Positions 1 to 9,076 are shown, counted from the stretch's first letter. The stretch: DNA of 64,000 bases from CBDFKB01 sp965248715 (GCA_965248715.1 CBDFKB010000007.1:806001-870000), one strand, 5' to 3'. Program-made: numbers and translations. The notes: generated from the sequence alone by a model not told the origin.

Positions 1-156
1 GCGAACCGTTGCGCCATATCGCCGCGCCTTGCCCAACATGCGCCAAGAAACCCATTCCCATTCCAAGGTAAGCGATGATAACAATCGCCCACAGGGCAAA
101 ATCAAGGATGTGATCGGGGTCCGCTCACGCCATCAAGCAAAAACAGGTCGAACCGG
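1..156. other. left edge, no gene assigned
   Basis: No complete gene is visible here. One minus-strand frame (about 1-120) encodes a hydrophobic stretch (LWAIVIIAYLGMGMGFL) running off the left edge, which could be the start of a divergent membrane protein. However, a stop codon lies just upstream in that frame and no good ATG, GTG or TTG precedes the hydrophobic part, so it is left unassigned. Confidence 0.3.
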
Positions 157-1095
157 ATGCAAAAACGGTTTTCGAAAATCGTGCAGCACATGTTGTTGGC
201 AGCGGCAGTATTGGCCGCAACACCTTTTCTTACGGTAGCGCCGGCGTACGCCGATTGGCGTGAAGATTTGGGCATATTCCGTATCGGCATTGTCGCCGAA
301 GGCGATCCTTCAAACGCTGAATTGCGGGTCGATCCTTTTCGTCTGGCAGCCCAAGAAGCGCTAGGCATGCCGGTCGAAATATTTGTCGCACGTGACTATG
401 CGGCGTTGATCGATGCCCACGCGGCAGCGCGGATCGAATACGGAATTTACTCTGCCACCGCGTTTGCGGTACTGTGGCAATCGTGTGAATGCGTGGAGCC
501 GCTGGCGGCACCTAAATCGGCTGATAATTCGGCCTCCTATTTTTCCGCGCTAATCGCCAGAGCGGACGGTCCAGGAAATTTGACCGCGTTAAAAGGGCAG
601 CAATTAGCGGTATTGAGCCGCGACAGCCTGGCTGGCTTCTTGTTGCCGCGGCACGAATTGGCCAAACTTGGCACCGATTTGGAGGTCGATTTCGAGATCA
701 ACGGCCCCCAGGTCGCCGGCGAGGCCTTATTGCGGCAATTTGCCAACGGTGAATTTGACGCTATTCTTGGCTGGGTGTCCAAAAACACCCCCAACCAAGA
801 GGGTCATATGCGTGGCACCCTGGCGCAGTTGCGCCAATTCGGAGTGGCCACAGACATGCAATATCGTTTCTTATGGACCTCTGAACCGGTGTTCCACGGT
901 CCACATGCGGTCCGTAAAAATCTCCCTGGCGATGCCAAGGAGGCTTTGTTGGCGTTTCTCAAACGATTGTATTTGGAAGATCCGGTCGCTTATGATGTCA
1001 TTGAACCGATCTATGGCGGGGGCTTTGCTGCGGTTGAGCATGGCGACTACGAGCCGGTGTTGGGTCTCGTAAAAGCGATGAAACCGACCCAATAG
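157..1095 (+). CDS. PhnD-like periplasmic substrate-binding protein
   Basis: Predicted 312-residue periplasmic binding protein of the PhnD / phosphate-phosphonate type (PF12974-like). A Sec signal peptide is clear: positively charged start, hydrophobic core at about residues 10-28, and a cleavage site after APAYA near residue 32. The mature part begins with an FRIGIVAEGD strand and contains the LTALKGQQLAVLSRDS segment typical of this fold. No permease or ATPase partner lies to its right, where the next genes are unrelated and on the other strand; partners could lie left of the window. The ligand cannot be told from sequence: phosphonate, phosphite or another oxyanion are all possible. A role as the sensor part of a signalling system is an alternative. 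Confidence 0.75.
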   Translation: MQKRFSKIVQHMLLAAAVLAATPFLTVAPAYADWREDLGIFRIGIVAEGDPSNAELRVDPFRLAAQEALGMPVEIFVARDYAALIDAHAAARIEYGIYSATAFAVLWQSCECVEPLAAPKSADNSASYFSALIARADGPGNLTALKGQQLAVLSRDSLAGFLLPRHELAKLGTDLEVDFEINGPQVAGEALLRQFANGEFDAILGWVSKNTPNQEGHMRGTLAQLRQFGVATDMQYRFLWTSEPVFHGPHAVRKNLPGDAKEALLAFLKRLYLEDPVAYDVIEPIYGGGFAAVEHGDYEPVLGLVKAMKPTQ

Positions 1096-1148
1096 GGTCG
1101 ATTTTGTTGCAGGCACCATCAAGCGTTACGGTATGGTCGAAATTTTCT

Positions 1149-1763
1149 CTAATTAATTTGGATTGCACTATTTCCTCGTGGCCTAAGGTACATGCGTTCT
1201 GACATTTGGATCGCCGCATCGTCAAAACTGAGATAACCATCCTTGTATTTCGGCCAGCCGACCATCGGCGTGTGGTTGCCGGAAACTTCCGCAATGACAA
1301 GAAATGAATCGTTTTGGCTAATTGCGGTCGGTACCGATATCGCGGTTCCGGCGCCGCGCGCTGTTGCTCCGCGCGAACGGCTCCATACCACTTTCGATGC
1401 ACCATTTTCGATCGAGATGCCTGTAAGCACAATGCCTATGTCGCTGCTGTCATAGGGCACCATGATGTGGCCTGTCGCATCCATGATGTTGTTGATGTCT
1501 GTGTTTGTCAACGAATCGCTTTGGGTTATCAAATCGCCCAGCGCGCTCGAAACCCGCGATACCTTTCGGTTGACCGCAACGGCAGCCGAGATCTCCAACG
1601 TACCGACAAACATTAAAATCATCAGCGGTGCGATCATTGCGAACTCGATCGCGGCAACGCCGTCGCGTTGGCGCCGAAATTTACCGAGCAAGCCATGATA
1701 TCTGCCTGGGTTGCGGTTCTGTGTTAGGTTTCGGGTCGTGAGATTATTGTTATGTTTCATCAC
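1149..1763 (-). CDS. TadE-family pseudopilin
   Basis: A 204-residue TadE/TadG-like minor pilin. A basic N-terminal arm is followed by DGVAAIEFAM at residues 34-43 and a single hydrophobic helix to about residue 62. This matches the TadE prepilin motif, with cleavage after Gly and Glu at +5, processed by the CpaA/TadV peptidase. The rest is an extracytoplasmic beta-rich domain. It lies 52 nt downstream of a second TadE-type gene on the same strand, so the two probably form one transcript. In Tad systems these proteins are thought to prime or tune Flp pilus assembly in the inner membrane. The main Tad cluster lies about 35 kb away, so a functional link is inferred from family, not from adjacency. 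Confidence 0.82.
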   Translation of the reverse strand: MMKHNNNLTTRNLTQNRNPGRYHGLLGKFRRQRDGVAAIEFAMIAPLMILMFVGTLEISAAVAVNRKVSRVSSALGDLITQSDSLTNTDINNIMDATGHIMVPYDSSDIGIVLTGISIENGASKVVWSRSRGATARGAGTAISVPTAISQNDSFLVIAEVSGNHTPMVGWPKYKDGYLSFDDAAIQMSERMYLRPRGNSAIQIN

Positions 1764-1815
1764 TCGTTTGGCCTATTTACTAACAAAAGATATTTGGTCG
1801 TACCATGCTTGGTGA

Positions 1816-2412
1816 TTAACAACCGGTCGGGGTGGGATACGCTTCTGTCCTAAACACCGCCGCCGCATTCAGCAAAGCTTTGCCGCCGGCTAGGTTTGCC
1901 AAACCGCCGCCGTGGGTGCCATGCGCGGCGAAGTTAGAATAGATCGGCCATTCATAGGTAACACGCAGCAACGTTATTTTCCCCGGGCAGGGTGTATCAT
2001 AATCAAAATTGCTGGAGTCGAGGACGCCATTTTCATCTGGTTCTGGTTCTGGAGGCAGTGCCGAAAAAGTGGCTTCGATGGACAAATCGACATTTATCTT
2101 AGCGCAATTAAATAGCGACGTAACTCGATTGCAAACTTCGTCTCTAAACGTCGCCTTGTTGAAACGATTGCCACTTATTTCCCCGGTTCGGATATCGCGG
2201 CCGATAGCATCAATTCCATTTTCCAGCACTTGGCCGGCAAAGAAAAACAGCGCCGATTCGACAATCGCGAACAACAAGAAAAAGAACGGTCCGCCGACCA
2301 TCGCGAATTCAATCGCGGTCACCCCGTCTTCGGCATGTCGGAACCGGCGTATGATACGCGGGAAAAGCCAGCGTTTAAATCGCGGCTGAACGGTAAAATT
2401 GTCGGCACTCAT
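1816..2412 (-). CDS. TadE-family pseudopilin
   Basis: A 198-residue TadE-like protein, the promoter-proximal member of a two-gene set with the TadE gene downstream. It has a basic arm, DGVTAIEFAMVG at residues 29-40 (prepilin-like cleavage site with Glu+5), a Phe-rich membrane helix to about residue 60, and an exported domain. That domain carries several Cys residues (including the C-terminal one) that could form disulfides, and a Pro/Glu/Asp-rich linker (PPEPEPDENG) near residue 125. It would be processed by the prepilin peptidase and act in Flp pilus biogenesis. The substrate role of individual TadE/F proteins is not well settled in the family, so no finer name is given. Confidence 0.82.
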   Translation of the reverse strand: MSADNFTVQPRFKRWLFPRIIRRFRHAEDGVTAIEFAMVGGPFFFLLFAIVESALFFFAGQVLENGIDAIGRDIRTGEISGNRFNKATFRDEVCNRVTSLFNCAKINVDLSIEATFSALPPEPEPDENGVLDSSNFDYDTPCPGKITLLRVTYEWPIYSNFAAHGTHGGGLANLAGGKALLNAAAVFRTEAYPTPTGC

Positions 2413-2530
2413 ACAACACCTATGAACGAATGAAAGTCGATATGTGAGTGCCTAGTTATCACCAACCGGTTTACATCTCGTTGCCTGGGCAGGAAAATCT
2501 ACAGGGGCGGATGGTGAGGAATAATTAACC

Positions 2531-3469
2531 CTACAACGCCCAGGCGCGTATAATATGGTGGGCAATCGAGCCGCGCGGCGGCATCAATATCCCCTCGGGA
2601 TGCTGCTTTTCAATCATCAAGGCGATCTCGCTGCGGGCAAACCAGCGGCAGTCTTCCAATTCGTGGCCATCAATCGTAATCGCCCTCGACACCGCTTCGC
2701 CGACACAACCGATCATCAGCGAATGGGGGAACGGCCATGGTTGGCTGGCGAAATAGCGCACTCGGGCGATCTCGACACCGCTTTCTTCCAAAGTTTCGCG
2801 CCGTACCGCTTCCTCGATGGTTTCTCCAGGTTCGACAAACCCGGCCAAGCAGGAGTAAAATCCGGTTGGGAAATGGTGGCTGCGTCCAAGCAAGCAATTG
2901 TCGCCATCGACCGCGAGCATGATTACCACTGGATCAGTGCGCGGGAAAATCTGCGCCTCACAGCGGGTGCAATCGCGCCGATAGCCGCCGATCCTGACTT
3001 CGCTTTGCGCGCCACAGCGCGCGCAATACCGATTGGTCGCATTCCAATACAACAGGCTCGACGCCTGGGCGATTTCGGCCAGCCGGTCATCGCCGATCCG
3101 GCCTTCGATCATCAATTGGCGCAGCCCGGCAGTTTCATAAGGCGCTGCTATTTTATCACCGTCGATTGCCAGAGCGTGCGCCAGTACCGGCATCTCGCCA
3201 TCATAGCCAAGCAGGATGGTGCGCCCCGGCTTCAGGCCAAGTTGCTGCAAATGCGCGTTCGGAAAACGAGCCCTGGGTGCGTCGTCATCAATGGCTAGCA
3301 ACACTTCACCGCCGATGAAGCCATAGGCAACGGCATCGTCATTTGCCATTGCCTCTTGCAAGCTTTGTTCGCCGCGGTTTTCGCTTTGCCGATCTAGCCG
3401 GTTGCCGGAAAATCCGACCATGGCACTTGGTTCGCCATCGACCGGACGATCAAAATCAAAAGCCATCAA
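2531..3469 (-). CDS. nudC: NADH pyrophosphatase (NADH decapping hydrolase)
   Basis: NudC hydrolyses NAD(H) to NMN(H) and AMP and removes NAD caps from RNA 5' ends. The 312-residue protein has a family N-terminal domain, a four-Cys zinc ribbon (C149, C152, C167, C170), a canonical Nudix box at residues 210-232 (G-x5-E-x7-REtlEEsG) and the NudC signature SQPWPFPHS at residues 242-250, which separates NudC from other Nudix enzymes. Length fits the alphaproteobacterial family. The reading frame opens with two consecutive ATG codons; either may be used. It is transcribed away from the SRP RNA/dnaX block and appears to be a single gene. The identification is firm because both signature motifs are intact. 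Confidence 0.95.
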   Translation of the reverse strand: MMAFDFDRPVDGEPSAMVGFSGNRLDRQSENRGEQSLQEAMANDDAVAYGFIGGEVLLAIDDDAPRARFPNAHLQQLGLKPGRTILLGYDGEMPVLAHALAIDGDKIAAPYETAGLRQLMIEGRIGDDRLAEIAQASSLLYWNATNRYCARCGAQSEVRIGGYRRDCTRCEAQIFPRTDPVVIMLAVDGDNCLLGRSHHFPTGFYSCLAGFVEPGETIEEAVRRETLEESGVEIARVRYFASQPWPFPHSLMIGCVGEAVSRAITIDGHELEDCRWFARSEIALMIEKQHPEGILMPPRGSIAHHIIRAWAL

Positions 3470-3642
3470 AAGAAATCAACCAGCTGTTATACGGGTGCGG
3501 TCGACGGTTCAGCTGCTTGCCCAATCCACCACCGCGAACACATACACAAGGTGACAGCGGGCGTCGACCCGGCTTTTGAGGCTATATCTTTTTGCCCTCA
3601 TGTGCTTGCATTTTGTCCGGCAAAGGATGATATGGTTTTTCA

Positions 3643-3738
3643 GGAAGGTTGGTGATGGACGAACCACTCGCCAACCGGGTCAGATCCGGAAGGAAGCAGC
3701 CCCGGCGAACCAGGATCGGGTCATCTTTCCAGCCTTCC
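3643..3738 (+). ncRNA. ffs: signal recognition particle RNA (small bacterial type)
   Basis: The core of 4.5S/SRP RNA domain IV is present at about 3678-3702: GGTCAGATCC, the GGAA tetraloop, then GGAAGCAGCC. The flanks pair at long range (GGAAGG at 3643-3648 with CCTTCC at 3733-3738), giving the single long hairpin expected of the roughly 100-nt bacterial form. It binds Ffh to form the particle that targets membrane proteins. Its place just upstream of dnaX is common in alphaproteobacteria. Ends are set from the pairing and may be off by a few bases. Confidence 0.95.
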
Positions 3739-3817
3739 GCCGAACGGCCGCCAGATCAGCCTATCATCGTTTCGGCAAGATCAGGCGGCCCGCGACGAGG
3801 TTTGGCCTTCATTCAAC

Positions 3818-5641
3818 ATGGTATCGGACGAAGAGCGTCAAGTGGCTGGCAATGCGGATCAGGAGGCAACTGCGGTCTCCTACCGGGTGCTCGCCCGCAA
3901 ATATCGTCCGGCTGATTTTTCTACCCTGATCGGCCAGGATGCGATGGTACGCACCCTTACCAACGCGTTCGCCAGTTCACGCATCGCGCAGGCCTATATG
4001 TTGACCGGTGTGCGCGGCGTCGGCAAGACCACCACGGCGCGTATTTTGGCCCGGGCGTTAAACTATGTTCGCGACGGCGTCGACCACCCGACCATCGAAC
4101 TGGAACAGCCAGGCGAGCACTGTGCCGCAATCATGGCAGGAACCCATGTCGATGTCATCGAAATGGACGCCGCCTCCCACACCGGCATCGACGATATCCG
4201 CGAGATTACGGGTGCAGCGCGCTACCGGCCGGCGATTGCCCGATACAAGGTCTACATCATCGACGAAGTGCACATGCTATCGCGCCAAGCTTTCAACGGG
4301 CTGCTGAAAACCCTCGAAGAGCCGCCGGAGCATGTGAAATTTATCTTTGCCACCACGGAAATCCGCAAGGTTCCGGTTACGGTTTTATCGCGTTGCCAGC
4401 GATTTGATCTCAAGCGGGTCGATGCCGAATTGCTGATCGCACATCTTGCCTCAATCGCAAAAACCGAGAATGTCGAGGTCTCGGGCGAATGCCTGGCGGT
4501 GCTGGCACGCGCCTCCGAAGGCTCTGTGCGCGATGCGCTATCGCTGCTGGACCAGGCGATTGCCCATGGTTCTGGCCACATCGAAATCGACCCATTGCGG
4601 GAAATGCTTGGCCTGTCCGACCGGGCACGGATTATCGATTTGTTCGAACAGGTGATGCGCGGCGACATCGCGGCGGCAATTTTGGAGCTGGCACAGCTAT
4701 ATGCCGGCGGCGCCGATCCGGCTGCGGTCTTGTCGGATCTGGCCGAATTCGTACACCTGTTGACCCGGCTAAAATATGTACCGCAGGCAGCTGCTGATGT
4801 TTCCCTATCGGAAATTGAACGCACTAAGGGCCAGGAATTCGCCGATCAATTGTCGGTAAGGGTGCTTGGCCGTGCCTGGCAGATTTTGCTCAAGGGAATA
4901 GCCGAGGTTCAAGCCGCCGACCGGCCGCTGGCCGCCGCTGATATGGTGCTGGTTCGCCTGACCCATGCCGCCGATTTACCGACCCCCGACGAATTGGCAA
5001 GACAACTTGGCAATGTCGACCCAGCGACCAGCGCCGCCATGGCACCGGCAACCGCCTCAACGGCCCCAAACAAGGATCAAGCGGCACCGGTTGCCGCCAC
5101 CGATCGGGCGCCCGACCAACCACGCCCGCAGATGGCGGCCTCCGGTGGCGGCGACAATAATGGCGGCGGCGCGCAAGCCCGTGCACTGCCAGACCCGGCT
5201 GTTGAGCCGACAATGCTGGCGGTCGCTGATTTGCCGGCGATGGTGGCCCTGGCCGAGCAACATCGGGATTTGCGCATCCGAAATTTTCTCACCGATCATG
5301 TGCGGCCGATCCGCTTCCAAGATGGTCGCTTCGAGTTCAGCCTGGCTGGCGCGCCACCCACCAGCCTGGTCAGCGATTTGTCGAACAAGCTCAGCCAATG
5401 GACCAACCGGCGCTGGCTTATCGTCACCAGCCGCGAGGGTGGCGGCGAAACCCTCAAGGAACGCCGCGAGGCCGCGTTCGGCAGCATGGTGGTCGAGGTG
5501 GAAAACGATCCGGCGGTCGCTGCGGTTTTGCGCCGTTTTCCCGGTGCCAAAGTAGTTGACGTAAAGGTACGGGCCGAACCTGCCGCCGACCAAACCGTAG
5601 GTTCTGGTGATGAAACGGACATGGACGAATTTTTTCAATAA
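3818..5641 (+). CDS. dnaX: DNA polymerase III subunit gamma/tau
   Basis: Clamp-loader ATPase of the replicative polymerase, 607 residues. AAA+ motifs are intact: Walker A GVRGVGKTTT near residue 65, Walker B IIDEVHML near 146, and the SRC sensor/arginine finger near 192. The four-Cys zinc site of the E. coli protein is not present (only GEHC in that region), which is usual in alphaproteobacteria as far as I recall. After the collar domain comes an Ala/Pro/Gly-rich linker (about 385-455) and a C-terminal tau-like domain, so the full tau form is encoded. I saw no clear slippery sequence for a gamma form. It follows the SRP RNA gene and precedes ybaB and recR, a conserved order. Start chosen at the ATG before the VSYRVLARKYRP core; no strong ribosome site is seen. 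Confidence 0.96.
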   Translation: MVSDEERQVAGNADQEATAVSYRVLARKYRPADFSTLIGQDAMVRTLTNAFASSRIAQAYMLTGVRGVGKTTTARILARALNYVRDGVDHPTIELEQPGEHCAAIMAGTHVDVIEMDAASHTGIDDIREITGAARYRPAIARYKVYIIDEVHMLSRQAFNGLLKTLEEPPEHVKFIFATTEIRKVPVTVLSRCQRFDLKRVDAELLIAHLASIAKTENVEVSGECLAVLARASEGSVRDALSLLDQAIAHGSGHIEIDPLREMLGLSDRARIIDLFEQVMRGDIAAAILELAQLYAGGADPAAVLSDLAEFVHLLTRLKYVPQAAADVSLSEIERTKGQEFADQLSVRVLGRAWQILLKGIAEVQAADRPLAAADMVLVRLTHAADLPTPDELARQLGNVDPATSAAMAPATASTAPNKDQAAPVAATDRAPDQPRPQMAASGGGDNNGGGAQARALPDPAVEPTMLAVADLPAMVALAEQHRDLRIRNFLTDHVRPIRFQDGRFEFSLAGAPPTSLVSDLSNKLSQWTNRRWLIVTSREGGGETLKERREAAFGSMVVEVENDPAVAAVLRRFPGAKVVDVKVRAEPAADQTVGSGDETDMDEFFQ

Positions 5642-5686
5642 CCGCAATGAATGGCCAGCGCGACCCGGCCGGCATGGAGAAAATCG

Positions 5687-6013
5687 ATGAAGGATTTCAT
5701 GGGCCTGATGAAACAGGCCAAGGAAATGCAGGATAAGCTGCAAACCATGCAGCAGGAAATGTCGGAGATCGAGGCGGTTGGTAACGCCGGCGGTGATCTG
5801 GTGACCCTAACCCTGTCGGGAAAAGGCCAGATGCGTTCTTTGTCGATCGACCCGTCGCTTTTTGCCGAAGATGAGGTCGAAATCCTCGAGGATTTGATTT
5901 TGGCCGCCCACAATGATGCCAAAGAGAAAATCGAGCGAATAACGGTTGAAAAAACCCAGGAGCTTACTGGTGGCATGTCATTGCCGCCGGGGATGAAATT
6001 GCCTTTTGGCTGA
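5687..6013 (+). CDS. ybaB: YbaB/EbfC nucleoid-associated protein
   Basis: A 108-residue DNA-binding protein of the YbaB/EbfC family, which forms small dimers that bridge or coat DNA. The typical N-terminal amphipathic helix (FMGLMKQAKEMQDKLQ) and the GDLVTLTLSGKGQ strand segment are present, as is the Gly/Pro-rich tail with LPPGMKLPFG. The start at 5687 is preferred over an in-frame upstream ATG at 5651 because GGAGAAA lies just before it and the family begins at this point. It sits between dnaX (46 nt upstream) and recR, the standard neighbourhood, probably on the dnaX transcript. A palindromic repeat separates it from recR. Confidence 0.95.
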   Translation: MKDFMGLMKQAKEMQDKLQTMQQEMSEIEAVGNAGGDLVTLTLSGKGQMRSLSIDPSLFAEDEVEILEDLILAAHNDAKEKIERITVEKTQELTGGMSLPPGMKLPFG

Positions 6014-6043
6014 GCAATTGCCAGCAGCCTCGGCTTGGCTAAA

Positions 6044-6137
6044 GCGTGTCACCCAAAAGTGGGTACCGGTTTTGGGAAAAATGACACGCATAAACCAAGA
6101 GCTAGCGCGACGAAGCTATTCCAACGCGTCATGCTTT
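6044..6137 (+). repeat. mosaic palindromic element, alpha head, truncated tail
   Basis: About 94 bp between ybaB and recR. The head pairs GTGTCACCCAAAA with TTTTGGG...TGACAC. The tail (AGCGCGACGAAGCTATTCC) is cut short before the usual CTTGGTGACAAGCGCTAG end. Same family as the elements near 11.9, 29.0, 35.7, 38.0, 49.6, 55.4, 62.5 and 62.8 kb. Confidence 0.9.
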
Positions 6138-6183
6138 AGTTTGTAGGTATTAAGAAGGCTCAAGGTCTTAAGGAAATTGCCGG

Positions 6184-6843
6184 ATGTCGAAAACTGTCAG
6201 CGGCCCGGAAATCGAGCGTTTGATCCAATTGCTTGCCCGCTTGCCGGGCTTGGGGCCGCGTTCTGCGCGCCGCGCTGCGCTGCATCTGATCCGCAATAAG
6301 GACCAGTTGTTGGCACCTTTGGCCGCTTCGTTCACTGAAGCGCTGGAGCGGATCACGCTTTGCGGCATTTGCGGCAATGTTGACACTGTCAATCCGTGCG
6401 GCCTATGCACCGACCCGCGACGGGACAGGTCCACCATCATTGTGGTGGAAAATGTTGACGATCTGTGGGCGCTGGAGCGCGCCGGCGTTGCGAATGCGAT
6501 CTATCACGTGTTGGGTGGCACCTTGTCGCCGCTGGACGGTATTGGGCCGGACGATCTCAGCATCACCCAACTGGTCGACCGGGTTGCTGCGGCCGCCGAA
6601 CCTTTGCCGGAAGCGAAGACAAATAATGGTGCAGCGTTTCCATCGGTCTTGGAAGTGATCATCGCGGTCAACGCCACCGTAGAGGGTCAGTCCACCGCCC
6701 ACTATATAACCGACCATCTGTCCGACTTTCCGGTAAAGATTTCAAGATTAGCCCACGGCGTGCCGGTGGGAGGTGAACTCGACTATCTTGACGAAGGCAC
6801 GTTAGCGGCAGCGATCCGCGCCCGCACGGATATCACCCGGTAG
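6184..6843 (+). CDS. recR: recombination mediator RecR
   Basis: RecR works with RecO (and RecF) to load RecA on gapped DNA. The 219-residue protein shows all expected parts in order: an N-terminal helix-hairpin-helix (LARLPGLGPRSARRAALHL, residues 17-35), a four-Cys zinc finger (C60, C63, C72, C75), a Toprim domain starting with IIVVENVDDLWALE, and the C-terminal Walker-like segment near GVPVGGELDYLDEGTL. Length matches the family. It continues the dnaX-ybaB-recR order found in many bacteria, but the repeat element in the 170-nt gap to ybaB may uncouple its expression. It converges with rmuC, only 25 nt from that gene's end. Confidence 0.96.
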   Translation: MSKTVSGPEIERLIQLLARLPGLGPRSARRAALHLIRNKDQLLAPLAASFTEALERITLCGICGNVDTVNPCGLCTDPRRDRSTIIVVENVDDLWALERAGVANAIYHVLGGTLSPLDGIGPDDLSITQLVDRVAAAAEPLPEAKTNNGAAFPSVLEVIIAVNATVEGQSTAHYITDHLSDFPVKISRLAHGVPVGGELDYLDEGTLAAAIRARTDITR

Positions 6844-6868
6844 GGCTACCGGCTGGATACACGCAAAC

Positions 6869-8083
6869 CTATTCAACCGCTCTTAGTTTGGGGGAATCTG
6901 GTTCGGCAATCGGTTGATTGGAAAAATCGAGATCGGTGATCCGGTTGCCGCGTTTGGTCACCTTGCCGGCGGAAGTCGTGATCAGTTCGATGTCTTTTTG
7001 CGCCTGGCCAAAATGGCTGTGCAGCTTGCGCACCCTATCGTCCAAGCGCCCGACATCGTCCATCAGTTGCGCAACTTCGGCCTGGATCAAATGGGCCTGT
7101 TCGCGCATGCGGGCGTCCTTTAGCACCGACTGGATCACCTGGATCGACAACATCAACAGCGATGGCGAGACGATTACCACCCGGGCCCGGTGAGCTTTTT
7201 GCACCAGCGCTTCATAATGTTCGTGAATTTCCGCGAACACCGATTCCGACGGCACAAACATGAAGGCAGTGTCCTGGGTTTCGCCCTTGATCAGATATTT
7301 CTCAGCGATTGATTTGATGTGGACTTCGATGTCGCGGCGAAAAGCGGCCTGCGCCCGCCGGCCGGCCTCCGGGGTTTCCGCCGCCTGGATTGCGCTCCAG
7401 GATTCGAGCGGAAATTTGGCATCAACCACCAAGCTCGGTGTGCCGTTCGGCATGCGGATCAGACAATCGGGCCGGCTGTTGTTGGAAAGGGTCGGTTGAA
7501 ACTCATAGGCGTCGTGGGGCAGACCGTCTTGGATGATCGCCTGCATGCGCGCTTCGCCAAAAGCGCCGCGGGTCTGCTTGTTGGACAAAATGTTTTGCAG
7601 TTCCACCACCTGGCCGGTCAATTGGGTGATGTTGTTTTGCGCGTGGTCGATCACCGCGAGCCGCTCCTGCAGCTTGGTAAGGTTTTCCGTAGTGGTCTTG
7701 GTGGTCTGCTCGATCGATTGACCGATGCGGCCGGTCATGTTGGCCAACCGATCGTCGACCAGGCGCATCATGTCGGCCTGGCGCGAACCGAACAGATCGG
7801 CCATAGCCCCCATGCGGCCGGAAAGTTCGTTCTGGTTGGCCATTACCTGCGCCAACCGTGCCTCGGCTTCGCGGGCGCGCTCTTGTTGTTTTGCCAATTG
7901 CGCGGCCTCGTGGGTTACTCGCGCGGTTTCGCGACGCCGGCGCAACAAGGTCACCAAGCACAACAGCACCGCCAACAGTACCCCTGCCGCCGCCAGCACC
8001 TCACCAAGGCTGATCGCGCGTCCAGAGACTTGCAATACCGGTTCGGCAAACAGGCCGGTTAATTGCACTAATTCCATATTCAT
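6869..8083 (-). CDS. rmuC: DNA recombination protein RmuC
   Basis: RmuC is a membrane-anchored protein with a nuclease-like fold that limits inversions at short inverted repeats. The start at 8083 gives 404 residues: a short N-terminus, one transmembrane helix (VLAAAGVLLAVLLCLVTLL), a long coiled coil (about residues 50-170), then the RmuC domain with TRGAFGEARMQAIIQDGL, the VVDAKFPLESW active-site-like segment and the conserved FMFVPSESVFAEI. A further in-frame upstream start would add about 20 residues that do not resemble the family. It is convergent with recR and divergent from def. In a genome rich in palindromic elements an inversion-suppressing protein is of interest, but that is only an association. 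Confidence 0.93.
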   Translation of the reverse strand: MNMELVQLTGLFAEPVLQVSGRAISLGEVLAAAGVLLAVLLCLVTLLRRRRETARVTHEAAQLAKQQERAREAEARLAQVMANQNELSGRMGAMADLFGSRQADMMRLVDDRLANMTGRIGQSIEQTTKTTTENLTKLQERLAVIDHAQNNITQLTGQVVELQNILSNKQTRGAFGEARMQAIIQDGLPHDAYEFQPTLSNNSRPDCLIRMPNGTPSLVVDAKFPLESWSAIQAAETPEAGRRAQAAFRRDIEVHIKSIAEKYLIKGETQDTAFMFVPSESVFAEIHEHYEALVQKAHRARVVIVSPSLLMLSIQVIQSVLKDARMREQAHLIQAEVAQLMDDVGRLDDRVRKLHSHFGQAQKDIELITTSAGKVTKRGNRITDLDFSNQPIAEPDSPKLRAVE

Positions 8084-8225
8084 CAAACCCTTGTAGAACG
8101 ATTCTCGCGGCCAGGTAAGAACAAATCGTGAATCTGCTCGCATTGTTGACGCCGACAGTACGATTTCCTATCTGGTCTCACGAGGCGCCAATCGAACTAA
8201 TTCACATAGGACACTTCGCACCAGC

Positions 8226-8819
8226 ATGGCCGTTCGCGAAATCATCACCATTCCCGATAAAATTTTGCGCCGTGCCTCGAAGCCGGTCGAGCGCTTTGAT
8301 GACCAATTGCAGCGCCTGCTCGATGACATGGCCGAGACCATGTACGAAGCGCCGGGCATTGGTCTGGCGGCAATTCAGATCGGCGTCCCGCTTAGGGTCG
8401 TCACCATTGATGTCGGCGCCCGTAAAGCCGCTGACGGAGAAGACGAAGCGCCGGGCGACGATAAAGCGGAGCCGGTGGAAGTTGTCAGGGATCCCAAATT
8501 CCTGATTAACCCGCGAATATTACAGGTTTCCCAAGAGCGCTCTGTCTATGAAGAAGGCTGTTTGTCGATCCCCGAATTTTATGCCGAGGTAGAACGGCCC
8601 GCCCTTTGCACCGTTGAATATCTCGACCGCACCGGTGCCGAGCGCACTATTGAGGCAAAAGGCATACTCGCCACCTGTTTGCAGCACGAGATCGACCATC
8701 TCGAAGGCCGGCTGTTCATCGATTATTTGTCGAAATTGAAGCGCGATATGGTGATCAAGAAATTCACCAAGATCGCCCGCCAGGATACCAAACCCTCGTC
8801 CCGGCGCATGGTGGGGTGA
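8226..8819 (+). CDS. def: peptide deformylase
   Basis: Metalloenzyme that removes the formyl group from the N-terminal methionine of new proteins. All three motifs are present in the 197-residue product: GIGLAAIQIG (about 44-53), EEGCLSIPE (about 107-115, Cys metal ligand) and QHEIDHLEG (about 152-160, two His ligands and the catalytic Glu). An acidic, Ala-rich insertion between motifs 1 and 2 (residues about 64-85) is unlike the short E. coli enzyme but is seen in alphaproteobacterial deformylases. In many relatives def is followed directly by fmt and truA; here 1.35 kb of AT-rich DNA with a toxin-antitoxin pair intervenes. Confidence 0.96.
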   Translation: MAVREIITIPDKILRRASKPVERFDDQLQRLLDDMAETMYEAPGIGLAAIQIGVPLRVVTIDVGARKAADGEDEAPGDDKAEPVEVVRDPKFLINPRILQVSQERSVYEEGCLSIPEFYAEVERPALCTVEYLDRTGAERTIEAKGILATCLQHEIDHLEGRLFIDYLSKLKRDMVIKKFTKIARQDTKPSSRRMVG

Positions 8820-8824
8820 GGGTT

Positions 8825-9076
8825 CTATTTCGCCGGACGAAGTTCCCAGGAAGAAATTTCAATCAAGATTTTCGAAACGGCTTCAATTAGTTGTTTGGCT
8901 TCCGCAGGTGCAATCAAAAAACCAGTAGCAGTAATAATGGCCGTCAGTATCGCATAAACAATCGAGTTTGGGACACATAATTTCGACCGAATGGAAGTGT
9001 GACCTTCCGCTGTGCGCTTAAGAACTGTCTTAGCGTAAACAATAATGTTGCGATTCTTTGACTTAGTGCCCGTCAT
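8825..9076 (-). CDS. small membrane protein of unknown function
   Basis: Possible 83-residue protein, not recognised. It has a basic N-terminal half (TGTKSKNRN and RSKLC segments), one hydrophobic helix at about residues 43-62 (SIVYAILTAIITATGFLIAP) and a C-terminal amphipathic segment. The start at 9076 is chosen over 9091 because GGGGAAG lies 4-10 nt before that ATG. It ends 6 nt from the end of def and lies in AT-rich DNA unlike its flanks, so it probably arrived with the adjacent toxin-antitoxin insert. It could be a real small inner-membrane protein or a chance reading frame; no homologue comes to mind. Confidence 0.45.
   Translation of the reverse strand: MTGTKSKNRNIIVYAKTVLKRTAEGHTSIRSKLCVPNSIVYAILTAIITATGFLIAPAEAKQLIEAVSKILIEISSWELRPAK

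Noticed and set aside
1..120. Membrane protein start on the minus strand at the left edge
   Set aside because: Hydrophobic but preceded by an in-frame stop with no usable start codon before the helix; too short to judge.
3818..5641. Programmed frameshift in dnaX giving a gamma form
   Set aside because: I saw no A-rich slippery heptamer with a following stem-loop and early stop in the linker region, so only the full-length product is annotated.
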